This document shows positions 7,399 to 15,863 of a stretch of 64,000 nucleotides of DNA, piece by piece. The notes under the pieces were generated by a model. The model worked only from the letters and a program-made list of their open reading frames with translations, did not search any database and was not told the origin of the DNA. The stretch comes from Stagnimonas sp965279705 (GTDB lineage Bacteria > Pseudomonadota > Gammaproteobacteria > Nevskiales > Nevskiaceae), in assembly GCA_965279705.1 (NCBI GenBank), contig OZ257257.1, positions 2,604,001 to 2,668,000 of the forward strand. The letters are read 5' to 3'. Position numbers and translations under genes: made by a program. Numbering within the stretch: position 1 is the first letter of the stretch; each line of letters opens with the position of its first letter.

Positions 7399-8739
7399 AT
7401 GAACGCTGCTTTAATCCGCGATGCCGTCACCGTCGTGCTCTGCTGCCAGGGCGAAATCCTGATGGTGCGGCGCCAACCTGAGCTGCCCTCGTTCTCAGGT
7501 TATTGGGCCTTCCCCGGCGGCAAGATCGAGACCGCCGATGCCGAAGGCAGCACGGCGCTGGTGTGCGCTGACGCCGAAACCCGTGTGCTGGTTGGCATCG
7601 CCCGCGAGGTGCAGGAGGAGCTGGGCATTGACCTCGATGCATTGGCCCTGAGCGGCCAGGTGCAGGCCGTGCGGGTGCTGGGCGAGGCCACCACACCATC
7701 CATTTCGGCGACGCGCTTCCGCACCCGCTTTCTGCGCATCGATCTCGCCACAAAGCCTGAGCTGGCACTCGATACCCGGGAGCATTCCGAAGCGCTGTGG
7801 ACGACGGCAGGTGACTGGCTGGCGCGTTATCAGACCGGCACGCTGCTGATGGCGCCGCCGACGCTGGATACGGTCACTGCACTGGCGCTGCACGGCGGCC
7901 ACGACACCGTCATCGATCTCGACAACGACGGCGCGGATGACGAGTGCCGCATCATCGAGCCGCTGCAGGGCTTACGCCTGATTCCGGTGCGCAGCAATAC
8001 GCTGCCGCCGGCAACGCATACCAATGCATTTTTAATCGGCGACAGCTACAAGGTACTGGTCGACCCCTCGCCGGCCGATCGCAGCGAACTCGCGCGGCTG
8101 CTGAAGTTGATCGACCGTGTGGGTTGCGACGAGGTACTGCTCACCCACCACCACCCCGACCACCGCCAGTTCGCCAACGAGATCGCCGCGCACTACGACG
8201 TGCCACTGGCGCTCAGCGACACCACACGCCGCTTCATTCAAGCCGAAGTGCCGGGCTACTTCGGCGACCTGTTGCTACGCACCTATGTCGAGGGCGATGT
8301 GGTGACGCGCTGGCTGGGCCAGCCGGTGCGCGTGGTGCCGGTGCCGGGGCACGATGCGGGACAGATCGCGCTGATGCCCGACAACAAGGCCTGGTTCATC
8401 GTCGGCGATCTTATTCAGGGCATCGGCACGGTGGTGATCGCCAAGCCCGAAGGCCACATGGGCACCTATTTTGCGACGCTGCAAAAGGTGATCGACCTCG
8501 ACCCGGCGGTGATCGTGCCGAGTCATGGCATGGCGATGGGCACGACCTATCGCCTGCAGGAAACGCTGAAGCACCGAAAATTGCGCGAAGCCGCCGTGCT
8601 GCAACTGCATCGCGAGGGCAAGTCACCCGCCGAAATGCTGCCGCTGCTCTACAAGGGCGTGGATTCGCGGCTGTGGCCGTTTGCAGCGATGAACATCGAG
8701 TCGCACATGGACAAGCTGCGTGAGGAATCCGTGATCTGA
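7399..8739 (+). CDS. NUDIX hydrolase fused to metallo-beta-lactamase-fold hydrolase
   Basis: The 446-residue protein has two enzymatic domains. Residues about 8-165 form a NUDIX domain. Its GYWAFPGGKIE is separated from AREVQEELGI (residues 68-77) by an insert longer than in the standard NUDIX box. Residues about 195-440 form a metallo-beta-lactamase fold with THHHPDH (near 248-254) and further metal ligands in PVPGHDAGQ and PSHGMAMG. NUDIX enzymes cleave nucleoside diphosphates linked to other groups, and the second domain is a hydrolase of LACTB2 type. The real substrate is unknown. The gene stands alone, divergent from mscS and convergent with a small lipoprotein gene. Confidence 0.9.
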   Translation: MNAALIRDAVTVVLCCQGEILMVRRQPELPSFSGYWAFPGGKIETADAEGSTALVCADAETRVLVGIAREVQEELGIDLDALALSGQVQAVRVLGEATTPSISATRFRTRFLRIDLATKPELALDTREHSEALWTTAGDWLARYQTGTLLMAPPTLDTVTALALHGGHDTVIDLDNDGADDECRIIEPLQGLRLIPVRSNTLPPATHTNAFLIGDSYKVLVDPSPADRSELARLLKLIDRVGCDEVLLTHHHPDHRQFANEIAAHYDVPLALSDTTRRFIQAEVPGYFGDLLLRTYVEGDVVTRWLGQPVRVVPVPGHDAGQIALMPDNKAWFIVGDLIQGIGTVVIAKPEGHMGTYFATLQKVIDLDPAVIVPSHGMAMGTTYRLQETLKHRKLREAAVLQLHREGKSPAEMLPLLYKGVDSRLWPFAAMNIESHMDKLREESVI

Positions 8740-8743
8740 GTAA

Positions 8744-8983
8744 TCAGCGCGGGTTGGTCTGCGCGTCGATGGCCGAGTCCAGCTCCGCCTTGCGCTGGTC
8801 GTTGGCATCCAGCGTGCCATCCACCTTGTCGGCGATGGCATTGCCCGCATAACCAATCGCTTCGGTGTTGCGAATGGGCTGTGTCTCCGCACGGCCTTGC
8901 GGCTCGCCGGGCTTGGGCGCTTCGGGCTGCTTGCCGCAGGCAGTGAGGGCAGTCAGCAAAACAACGAGGGTCAGCAGGCGCAT
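8744..8983 (-). CDS. Small lipoprotein
   Basis: This 79-residue protein has a clear lipoprotein signal: MRLLTLVVLLTALTAC with the acylated cysteine at residue 16. The mature part is polar, rich in proline, alanine and charged residues, and has no known domain. It should be anchored in the cell envelope. The stop lies 4 bases past the end of the convergent NUDIX fusion gene. Its function is unknown. Confidence 0.8.
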   Translation of the reverse strand: MRLLTLVVLLTALTACGKQPEAPKPGEPQGRAETQPIRNTEAIGYAGNAIADKVDGTLDANDQRKAELDSAIDAQTNPR

Positions 8984-9022
8984 GGCAGTCTCCAGATCAG
9001 CATTGCAACAAGGCTAACGCAA

Positions 9023-9721
9023 TCAGCCCGCCTTCTTCAGCGTCAAGCTCACTTTGTCTTCGCCGTCTTCGATGTTCTGCACCTTCACCGGCATGTAGTC
9101 TTTTTCGGGCGCGAGCCAGAAACGCAGCGTGGTGTTGGGGTCGTCGATGCGCTCGAACTGGATTGCCTCGAAGGTGCCCGCCGGGGTCTCGATCTGGCTC
9201 TTGCCCTTGATGGCGAAGGTGTAGGTCTTCACCCGCTTGTGGTCGGCCACGGGCGTGACCAGCGTGCCGGGCTTGGCATCGTTGATATGCGTCTTCACCC
9301 ACAGGCGCGCAGCCTGCTGCACGCTGAGGCGGTCGAGCGTGCCGGGCTTGATCTCCAGCGGGCCATTGCGGCCACCGAGCAGCAGCCCCTTGGCGAAATC
9401 GAAAGTGAGCACGAAGCCGTCTTTCGAGCGCTTGGGATTGTTGAAGCTCATCGTGCTGGGCACCACCGCGCCATTCTTGACGCAGAAATTGCTGGTCTCC
9501 TTGGGCGCGCCATAAATCAGGCTGACGACGCCGACGGGATTGGTGGCCAGCTCGTAGCGATAGCAGTCGTTGGCTTCGGGCGTGAGCGTCAGCGTGCCGG
9601 ACCCGAGCGGGATGCCGGTCCACGATACGTCGTAGGTCAGCTGCGTAGCACTCAGTGAGCCGGCGCTGGCGGGCAGGCCAATGCCGAGTGCGAGCAGCAT
9701 CCACAAGGGCTTTAGTTTCAT
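9023..9721 (-). CDS. DUF3108 periplasmic protein
   Basis: The 232-residue protein starts with a Sec signal peptide (MKLKPLWMLLALGIGLPASA), followed by a beta-rich DUF3108 domain. It contains LTYDVSWTGIPLGSGTLTL, YRYELATNPVGVVSLIYG and the C-terminal KDYMPVKVQNIEDG. The start overlaps the purN stop by 4 bases (ATGA), which fixes the start at 9721; a much longer frame upstream is a shadow of purN. DUF3108 genes next to purN are frequent in beta- and gammaproteobacteria. The molecular role is not known, but the fold suggests outer-envelope ligand binding. Confidence 0.88.
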   Translation of the reverse strand: MKLKPLWMLLALGIGLPASAGSLSATQLTYDVSWTGIPLGSGTLTLTPEANDCYRYELATNPVGVVSLIYGAPKETSNFCVKNGAVVPSTMSFNNPKRSKDGFVLTFDFAKGLLLGGRNGPLEIKPGTLDRLSVQQAARLWVKTHINDAKPGTLVTPVADHKRVKTYTFAIKGKSQIETPAGTFEAIQFERIDDPNTTLRFWLAPEKDYMPVKVQNIEDGEDKVSLTLKKAG

Positions 9722-10377
9722 TGGAATACCGCCTCCACATCGAGCAGTGTTAAGGGTGTCGTGAGTGCTCGGCCGCGCAGAATTGCGCTGCCTTTGCTCA
9801 AGCAAAGCGCGCCACTGGCGAGCCAGGCGATGGCTTGGGGATAGATTTTCAACTCCACATCCTGCATCACACGCTCCGCCAAAACAGAAGCTGAAGCCTG
9901 TGGCGGCACTGTGAACGCGCCCTGAAGCACACGCGGCCCGCCATCGAGCGCAGCGGTGACGAAATGCACCGTCGCCCCGTGCTCGGCATCGCCTGCTGCC
10001 AACACCGCCTCGTGGGTCTTCAAGCCCGGATGACGTGGCAGCAGCGAGGGATGGATGTTGAGCGCGCGACCCTCGTAATGCTGCGTGAAGGCTGTGGTGA
10101 GAATGCGCATGAAGCCCGCGAGCGCCAGCACATCCGGCGCATGCGCGTCGATGGCCTGCATCAGCGCGGCATCGAAGGCTTCCCGGCTCGCAAAGGCCTT
10201 GTGATCGACCACCTGCGTGGCGATACCGGCCTGCCGGGCACGTTGCAGGCCAGGTGCATCGGCCCTGTTGCTGACGACTGCCGCGATGCGCGCGGGGATG
10301 TGCCCCGCTGCGCAATGCTGGATCAGCGCCTGAAGATTGCGACCCTGCCCTGAGATAAGAACGACAAGGTTCTTCAC
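9718..10377 (-). CDS. purN: Phosphoribosylglycinamide formyltransferase PurN
   Basis: The enzyme transfers a formyl group from 10-formyltetrahydrofolate to GAR in purine synthesis. In this 219-residue protein the catalytic triad residues are visible as N107 and H109 in ALNIHPSLLP, and D145 in TAALDGGPR. The GAR-phosphate loop reads SGQGRNLQA, with R13 where family members usually have Ser. Formyl transferase would still fold normally, so the substitution is an oddity, not proof of inactivity. It is four bases downstream of purM and coupled to the DUF3108 gene. The order purM-purN is typical. Confidence 0.94.
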   Translation of the reverse strand: MKNLVVLISGQGRNLQALIQHCAAGHIPARIAAVVSNRADAPGLQRARQAGIATQVVDHKAFASREAFDAALMQAIDAHAPDVLALAGFMRILTTAFTQHYEGRALNIHPSLLPRHPGLKTHEAVLAAGDAEHGATVHFVTAALDGGPRVLQGAFTVPPQASASVLAERVMQDVELKIYPQAIAWLASGALCLSKGSAILRGRALTTPLTLLDVEAVFQ

Positions 10378-10381
10378 GAGA

Positions 10382-11431
10382 TCAGACGAAGCGCACGTCC
10401 TGTTTGCCCTTGACGATCTCGCCCATGACGAAGGCCTTCACCTTGCTCTTCTTCAGCGAGGCTAGCGCTGCATCAGCCTCAAGGCGCGGCACGATGGCGA
10501 TGAACCCAACGCCGCAGTTGAAGACGCGCCACATTTCTTCCTGCGTGACGTTGCCCTGCTCCTGCAACCAGTCGAACACGGCCGGCCGTGTCCAGCTCGT
10601 GGTGTCGACCACTGCCGCCACACCCTTGGGGAAGCAGCGCGGCAGATTGCCCACGATGCCGCCACCCGTGATGTGGCTGCCGCCCCGCATGTCGATGCCG
10701 TCTTCGAGCAGCTTCAGGATGGGCTTCACGTAGATTTCGGTCGGTGCGAGCAGCGCGTCTTCGAGCGTGCCGCTGCCGAGCTTCTGGCTCAACTTGGCCT
10801 TGCTCACTTCGATGATCTTGCGCACCAGCGAATAGCCATTGGAATGCGGGCCGGAAGACGGCAGACCGATCAGCACATCACCCTTCTTGATACGGCTGCC
10901 GTCGATGATCTTCTTCTTCTCGACCACGGCGACCACGAAGCCCGCCAGGTCGAAATCACCCTTGCTGTAGAGGCCCGGCATTTCGGCCGTCTCGCCACCC
11001 ACCAGCGCGCAACCGGCCAGCTTGCAGCCGTGGGCGATGCCCTTGATGACCTTGCCAGCGACTTTCTTGTCGAGATGGCCGGTGGCGTAATAGTCCAGAA
11101 AGAACAGCGGCTCAGCGCCATTCACCAGCACGTCGTTGGCGCACATGGCGACCAGGTCCTGGCCCAGGCCTTCCACCCGGCCGGTTTCGATGCCCAGCTT
11201 GAGCTTGGTGCCGACGCCATCGGTGCCGCTCACCAGAATCGGCTTTTTATATTTCTTGGGGATGCCCACCAGCGCGCCAAAGCCGCCGACGCCAGCCAGC
11301 ACTTCCGGCCGCTGGGTCGATTTGACGATCTTCTTGATGTCATCGACCAGCGCATCGCCCTCGTCGATATCAACGCCGGCGTCGCGGTAGGAGAGTGATT
11401 TCTTTGGAGCGGCAGGCTTTTTCATGGACAT
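10382..11431 (-). CDS. purM: Phosphoribosylformylglycinamidine cyclo-ligase (AIR synthetase) PurM
   Basis: The 349-residue enzyme closes FGAM to AIR with ATP in purine synthesis. It shows SYRDAGVDIDEGDALVDDI, the nucleotide loop VSGTDGVGTKL, the GGETAEMPGLY region and GGSHITGGGIVGNLPR, all PurM hallmarks. Its length matches the family. It is transcribed leftward with purN and divergently from perM. In many gammaproteobacteria, perM and hda lie upstream of purM in this same arrangement, which supports all four calls. Confidence 0.98.
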   Translation of the reverse strand: MSMKKPAAPKKSLSYRDAGVDIDEGDALVDDIKKIVKSTQRPEVLAGVGGFGALVGIPKKYKKPILVSGTDGVGTKLKLGIETGRVEGLGQDLVAMCANDVLVNGAEPLFFLDYYATGHLDKKVAGKVIKGIAHGCKLAGCALVGGETAEMPGLYSKGDFDLAGFVVAVVEKKKIIDGSRIKKGDVLIGLPSSGPHSNGYSLVRKIIEVSKAKLSQKLGSGTLEDALLAPTEIYVKPILKLLEDGIDMRGGSHITGGGIVGNLPRCFPKGVAAVVDTTSWTRPAVFDWLQEQGNVTQEEMWRVFNCGVGFIAIVPRLEADAALASLKKSKVKAFVMGEIVKGKQDVRFV

Positions 11432-11451
11432 GGATTGGCGAAGATTCAGTG

Positions 11452-12654
11452 ATGAACGCTATTTTAAGCGTTGCCTCCACCAAAGCTCCCGCCATGCACA
11501 CGTCCGAACTCGAATCCCCCCTGCGTCTGCGTGACCATTGGCACTGGCTGGTGGGCGGTGCGGCACTGCTCGCCATGCTGTGGGTTCTGGGGCCCATCCT
11601 CATGCCGTTCGTGGTGGGCGGCATCCTTGCCTACGTCGGCGACCCGGTGGTCGATTGGCTGGAGGAGCGCGGCTTTTCGCGCACCTGGGGCGTGGTGCTG
11701 GTGTTCGCCAGCATCACGCTGAGCATCGCGCTGCTGATCCTGATGATCGCGCCGATGATCCATGCGCAGACGCTCACACTCATCGCCGCCGCCCCCGAGG
11801 CGCTGCGCTGGATACAGGACGTGGGCATGCCGAAGATCGGCATCAACGTGCCGGACAACCTCAAGATCGACGCCAACTACATCAGCCGCTGGATCAGCGA
11901 CCACTGGCAGGAGGCCACGGGAGCTGCCGGTGTGGTTGCGCAGTCCGGCCTTGCGGTGCTGGCCACCATCGCCAATATCGCGCTGATTCCGGTCGTCGCG
12001 TTTTACTTGCTGCGAGATTGGGATCGCATGGTGGAAAGCTGCGATCACTTCACGCCGCCGCGCTGGCGCCCGCTCACCCGCCGCCTGGCGCGAGAGTGCG
12101 ACGACGTGCTGGGCAGCTTCATCCGCGGGCAGGGGCTGGTGATGGTGGCGATGGCCATCTACTACACCGTCACGCTCTCGATCGCGGGGCTCAAGCTCTC
12201 ACTCGTGGTCGGCCTCATCGCCGGCATGCTCACCTTCGTGCCCTACCTAGGGTTTGCGGTGGGCTTTGCTGCCGCGATGATCGCGGTGCTGGTGCAGGAC
12301 CCTTCGTTCTGGCCGATCATCTGGGTCTGCATCATCTTCGGCATTGCGCAGATGCTTGAAGGCAACGTGCTGGTGCCGATGCTGGTGGGCGACAAGATTG
12401 GTATCCACCCCGTCACCGTCATCTTCGCCATCATGGCGGGTGGGCAGATTCTGGGCTTCACCGGCGTGCTGATCGCCCTGCCGGTGGCGGCCATCCTGGC
12501 CGTGCTGTTCCGCGAGTTGAATCGACGCTGGCGCAGTAGCGCGTTCTATCTCTGGGGTGCTACGGCAGCGGCAGAGCCTGTTACTGAAGCACTGCCACCA
12601 CCGCCTTCGGCGATCGCACTGGGTGAGGGGCCGCCGCTTAAAAAAGACACATGA
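11452..12654 (+). CDS. PerM/AI-2E-family inner-membrane permease
   Basis: The protein of about 400 residues has the AI-2E transporter pattern: two N-terminal helices (about 30-70), an amphipathic region with LKIDANYISRWISDHW, and further helices such as PVVAFYLLRDWDRMVE and LSLVVGLIAGMLTFVPYLGF. The C-terminal block has LVPMLVGDKIGIHPVTVIF. I use the ATG at 11452; an ATG at 11494 or a GTG at 11395 are alternatives. The stop overlaps the hda start by 4 bases. Family members export small molecules or act as antiporters; no substrate can be assigned. Confidence 0.9.
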   Translation: MNAILSVASTKAPAMHTSELESPLRLRDHWHWLVGGAALLAMLWVLGPILMPFVVGGILAYVGDPVVDWLEERGFSRTWGVVLVFASITLSIALLILMIAPMIHAQTLTLIAAAPEALRWIQDVGMPKIGINVPDNLKIDANYISRWISDHWQEATGAAGVVAQSGLAVLATIANIALIPVVAFYLLRDWDRMVESCDHFTPPRWRPLTRRLARECDDVLGSFIRGQGLVMVAMAIYYTVTLSIAGLKLSLVVGLIAGMLTFVPYLGFAVGFAAAMIAVLVQDPSFWPIIWVCIIFGIAQMLEGNVLVPMLVGDKIGIHPVTVIFAIMAGGQILGFTGVLIALPVAAILAVLFRELNRRWRSSAFYLWGATAAAEPVTEALPPPPSAIALGEGPPLKKDT

Positions 12655-13340
12655 AAGGCACTCAACTCGCGCTGGCCGTCGCCCTACCCGACCCACAGGA
12701 TTTCGAGCACTTTCACACCGGCCCCAACGGCGCGGTCGTTGCCACGCTACGCACGCTGCTGGATGCCGAAGACAGCAGCAGCCTGCTGTTGCACGGCCCT
12801 GGCGGCAGCGGCAAAAGTCATCTGGTGCAGGCGCTGCTGAAAGAAGCCGCCGATAGCGGCATGCGCGCGATGCTGCTCGATGCGCAGACGCTCGCTGCCT
12901 CCAGCCGCGCACTCGAAACCGTGCCGCTGCTGTGCATGGATGGCCTCGCCGACGCGCCGCTGGAAGACGCGCAGGCGCTGGCGCTGATCCGCCTGCTGGA
13001 TGGCCGCCGCCAGCGTGCCGTGAGCACACTCGTCACCGCTCGCAAACCGGCGGCGCAACTGCTGCTGCCACGGCCCGATCTCGCCACCCGCCTTTCGGGC
13101 TTCAACAGCTTTGGTTTGCGGCCGCTGTCGGATGACGATCGCATCGGCCTGCTGCGCCTGCGCGCCAGCACACGCGGGCTCAATCTCTCGCTGGAAGTCG
13201 CCAGCTATCTGCTCAAGCACCTGCCGCGCGACGTGGCCTCGCTGTTGGCGGCAGTGGATACGCTCGACCGCGCAGCACTGGCGACGCGACGCGGACTGAC
13301 CATTCCGCTGGTGCAGGAAACCTTAGGTCTGAGCGGCTAA
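12651..13340 (+). CDS. hda: DnaA regulatory inactivator Hda
   Basis: This 229-residue AAA+ protein has a short N-terminal clamp-binding motif, QLALAVALPD, and the Walker A loop GPGGSGKS. The Walker B region is degenerate (PLLCMDGLAD). With the DNA-loaded sliding clamp, Hda stimulates ATP hydrolysis by DnaA and prevents re-initiation. It is homologous to the DnaA core but lacks the DNA-binding domain, as expected. It is translationally coupled to the permease gene. Its 3' end overlaps the convergent DUF2069 gene by 18 bases, so there is no room for a terminator between them. Confidence 0.93.
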   Translation: MKGTQLALAVALPDPQDFEHFHTGPNGAVVATLRTLLDAEDSSSLLLHGPGGSGKSHLVQALLKEAADSGMRAMLLDAQTLAASSRALETVPLLCMDGLADAPLEDAQALALIRLLDGRRQRAVSTLVTARKPAAQLLLPRPDLATRLSGFNSFGLRPLSDDDRIGLLRLRASTRGLNLSLEVASYLLKHLPRDVASLLAAVDTLDRAALATRRGLTIPLVQETLGLSG

Positions 13341-13691
13341 TTTATCCGCGGTCTTCTTCGCCTTGGCGAACAGCATCAGCGCAACGAAATCGAGCGCGGC
13401 GACTACCGAGAGCACGATGAGTGCGCCCTTCATTCTGGGCAGCATGTAAGCCTCGGCCAGCAGCATGGCGCAGTAGAACGACACCAACATGCTCGCCCAG
13501 CCCGCCGTGTAGGCACGCGCCCGCAGCAAACCCGGCAAGGTCGAGAGCAAGGGCAATACGGCGACCACGGCCAACACCCAATGCGCGCGCGTGCCGCGTC
13601 CGACGATGAGTGCGAACACGCCCACCGTGAGGGCAATGTGCAGCAGCAGTGTGGCGCGATGCACGACGGTCACCAGTCTGGTGTTGCTCAT
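13323..13691 (-). CDS. DUF2069 inner-membrane protein
   Basis: The 122-residue protein has four predicted membrane helices (near 10-28, 36-54, 66-84, 90-108) and the segments LLSTLPGLLRARAYTAGWAS and FYCAMLLAEAYM, as in DUF2069. It overlaps wrbA by four bases. The DUF2069-wrbA pair is a frequent neighbourhood in gammaproteobacteria, which supports the identification. The role is unknown. Confidence 0.88.
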   Translation of the reverse strand: MSNTRLVTVVHRATLLLHIALTVGVFALIVGRGTRAHWVLAVVAVLPLLSTLPGLLRARAYTAGWASMLVSFYCAMLLAEAYMLPRMKGALIVLSVVAALDFVALMLFAKAKKTADKLAAQT

Positions 13692-14284
13692 ACAGCCAGC
13701 CTCACGGCGATGCTCGCCACCCGACGGCCCAGCGCTTCGGCCAGCGCCAGCTCATCCGCCGAGGGCGGCTTGGGCGCACTGCCCGCTCCGGAGTGATGGC
13801 TGGCGCCGTACGGCGTGCCGCCGCTGGTCGTGGTGGACAGTTGCGGCTCGCTGTATGGCAGGCCCACCAGCACCATGCCGTGATGCAGCAGCGGCAGCAT
13901 CATGCTCAGCAGCGTCGTCTCCTGGCCGCCATGCAGCGAGCCGGTGGAGGTGAACACCGCCGCCGGCTTGCCGACCAGCGCACCGCTCATCCAGAGGCCG
14001 CTGGTCGAATCCAGAAAATACTTGAGGGGTGCGGCCATGTTGCCGAAGCGCGTCGGCGAGCCCAGCACCAGGCCGCTGCATTCCTTGAGGTCGTCCAGCT
14101 CGCAATACGGCGGGCCGGATTCGGGCACCGGCGGCAGCGAGGCCTCGGTTTGCGCCGAGATGGGCGGCACCGTGCGCAGGCGGGCGGTGCCGCCAGACAC
14201 CGACTCGATGCCGTGGGCAATGGCGCGCGCCATCAGGGCCGTGGAGCCGTTGCGGGAGTAGTAGAGAACGAGCAGGTCTTTCAT
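13688..14284 (-). CDS. wrbA: NAD(P)H:quinone oxidoreductase WrbA
   Basis: The 198-residue flavodoxin-fold enzyme binds FMN and reduces quinones by two electrons. The FMN phosphate loop is YYSRNGSTALMA. Other family segments are VLGSPTRFGNMAAPLKYFLD, FTSTGSLHGGQETTLLSM and GASHHSGAG. The start at 14284 lies only 4 bases from a large palindromic element (14289-14558), and no good Shine-Dalgarno is seen, so its translation may be affected by that structure. Confidence 0.95.
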   Translation of the reverse strand: MKDLLVLYYSRNGSTALMARAIAHGIESVSGGTARLRTVPPISAQTEASLPPVPESGPPYCELDDLKECSGLVLGSPTRFGNMAAPLKYFLDSTSGLWMSGALVGKPAAVFTSTGSLHGGQETTLLSMMLPLLHHGMVLVGLPYSEPQLSTTTSGGTPYGASHHSGAGSAPKPPSADELALAEALGRRVASIAVRLAV

Positions 14285-14288
14285 GCAG

Positions 14289-14558
14289 AGAGGGTGTTAC
14301 GCAGTTGAGTATTGCTGCGGCGGAAGGCAGTTTTTGCGCAGTGCAAGGAAGCGAGTCAGGGCAATAGTGGTTCTATTGCCCTGACTCGCTAACGCAGCAA
14401 TGCGCAAAAACTGTCCCGCCCCGAAGGGTTGCTATCCCAAAAGCCACCACGCGGCGTTGCGAACCCTCGACTTGGAACCACCAAGCCATCGGATTCGCGT
14501 CTTGCCTGGCGGCTTTTGGGATAGCAACGCAGCAATGCTCAACTGCGTAACACCCTCT
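14289..14558. repeat. 270 bp multi-branched palindromic element
   Basis: The whole 14285-14608 gap between two divergent genes is dominated by nested inverted repeats. The outer arms, 14289-14318 and 14529-14558, are 30 bp with one mismatch. Inside are two branches. Branch 1 pairs 14319-14340 with 14401-14420 and encloses a perfect 17 bp hairpin with loop TGGTT (14351-14367 with 14373-14389). Branch 2 pairs 14428-14445 with 14511-14528 over 18 perfect base pairs and contains a small cttgg/ccaag hairpin. Folded, it forms a three-way junction. It ends 4 bases from the wrbA start and 50 bases from the LysM gene. Confidence 0.9.
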
Positions 14559-14608
14559 TATGTTCTCACAGCCTTTCGCTGTCGCCCCATGCTTGCGATG
14601 ATCGCGCC

Positions 14609-15373
14609 ATGCAAATCCGCCTGTTGTTGCCCGCCCTTGTCCTGCTGCACGGTTGTGCCAGCACGCCGACGAGCGTGTTCGATCGCGTCGAAAGCGAGCG
14701 AGCGGTGCGCATCGTGCCGCTGTACGACGGCAGCGCGCCGCCTGCGGCTGCCAGTGCGGAAACCCGCGTCGCCTTGGCCAAGGCGCGGCAGCAGACGCAG
14801 ACCGCGCAGAAGATCGCGCCGGCCTACCCGGATCGCGACAGGCTGCTGCCATTGGCCGAGCAGGCTGCACGCGAAGGCAATAATCCGCGTGCGCAGAGCC
14901 TGGCGCGGCAAGCCACGGTGCGCGGTGAATCGGCAGTGGAAACACAGCGCACCCGCGAAGCCGCCGCATTGCTGAAATCGCTCTACGACACCACTGGCCT
15001 GAGCGATGCCCAGCTGGCCCAGCTGCGCAGCGCCGAGGCCCAGCTGGTGCGCGGCGAGAATGCACCGGCACTGAAACGCCTGCAGGCGATCAAGGCGGCG
15101 GCGCAAAAGCCGCGTGACTACACCGTAAAGCGGGGCGACACCCTCAGCACCATCGCTGCCCGCGAATCGGTCTACGGCAATTCGCTGCTGTGGCCGCTAC
15201 TGTGGCAGGCCAACCGAGCGAGCATCCCCAACCCGCATCGGCTGCGCGCCGGGGCAAGGATGAAGATTCGTCCCTCGCCCACCGTCGATGAAGTGGTGAA
15301 AGCGATTGCCGAGGCGCGGCAATATCCGTCACGGGTGAGAATCGGCACCGTGAAGACGCTGCCGAAACCCTAA
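14609..15373 (+). CDS. LysM-domain lipoprotein
   Basis: The 254-residue protein has a lipoprotein signal (MQIRLLLPALVLLHGC, cysteine at 16), an alpha-helical alanine/glutamine-rich middle and one LysM domain near 170-216 with DYTVKRGDTLSTIAARESVYGN. It should sit in the cell envelope and bind peptidoglycan through LysM. There is no catalytic domain, so a scaffolding role is plausible. The gene begins about 50 bases after the palindromic element, is divergent from wrbA and is followed at 16 bases by an NTF2-like gene. Confidence 0.88.
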   Translation: MQIRLLLPALVLLHGCASTPTSVFDRVESERAVRIVPLYDGSAPPAAASAETRVALAKARQQTQTAQKIAPAYPDRDRLLPLAEQAAREGNNPRAQSLARQATVRGESAVETQRTREAAALLKSLYDTTGLSDAQLAQLRSAEAQLVRGENAPALKRLQAIKAAAQKPRDYTVKRGDTLSTIAARESVYGNSLLWPLLWQANRASIPNPHRLRAGARMKIRPSPTVDEVVKAIAEARQYPSRVRIGTVKTLPKP

Positions 15374-15389
15374 CAACAGGTAGAGACCC

Positions 15390-15863
15390 ATGCACCCGAA
15401 TGCCGTGTTGATCCAGCGTTTCTATGTCGCGTTTTCGCAGCGTGACGCCGCCGGCATGGCGGCGTGCTACCACCCGAACATTCGATTCTCCGACCCTGCA
15501 TTCCCCGATCTGCGAGGCCCTGCAGCGGCTGCGATGTGGGCCATGCTGCTGGCGCGCGGCAAGGATCTGATCGTGCAGTTCGGCGAGATTGCTGCCGACG
15601 AGCAAAGCGGTCGCGCGCATTGGGACGCGACCTATAGCTTCACCAAGACCGGCCGCAAGGTGCTCAACCGCATCGACGCCCGATTCCGCTTCAAGGACGG
15701 CCTCATCGTCGAGCACGTCGATGACTTCAGCTTCCCGCGCTGGTCGCGGCAGGCGCTCGGCTTACCCGGCCTGTTGCTGGGCCACACCGCGTTCTTGCAG
15801 CGCAAGGTGCAGGCAGAGGCCGCCAAGGGTCTTGCTGCCTGGCAGGCTCAGAACGGCTCGTAA
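15390..15863 (+). CDS. NTF2-like/SnoaL-like protein
   Basis: The 157-residue protein is a cone-shaped NTF2-fold domain with the opening VLIQRFYVAFSQRDAAGM, an acidic/aromatic middle (FSDPAFPDLRGPAAAAMW) and RFRFKDGLIVEHVDDFSF. SnoaL-like proteins include isomerases and cyclases, but many are uncharacterised. The RBS is acaggtagag before the ATG. Its last 16 bases overlap the convergent transglycosylase gene. The pathway is not shown by the context. Confidence 0.8.
   Translation: MHPNAVLIQRFYVAFSQRDAAGMAACYHPNIRFSDPAFPDLRGPAAAAMWAMLLARGKDLIVQFGEIAADEQSGRAHWDATYSFTKTGRKVLNRIDARFRFKDGLIVEHVDDFSFPRWSRQALGLPGLLLGHTAFLQRKVQAEAAKGLAAWQAQNGS

Noticed and set aside
10673..11398. 241-residue open frame on the plus strand
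   Set aside because: It is antisense to purM, a clear gene. No motif is present on the plus strand.
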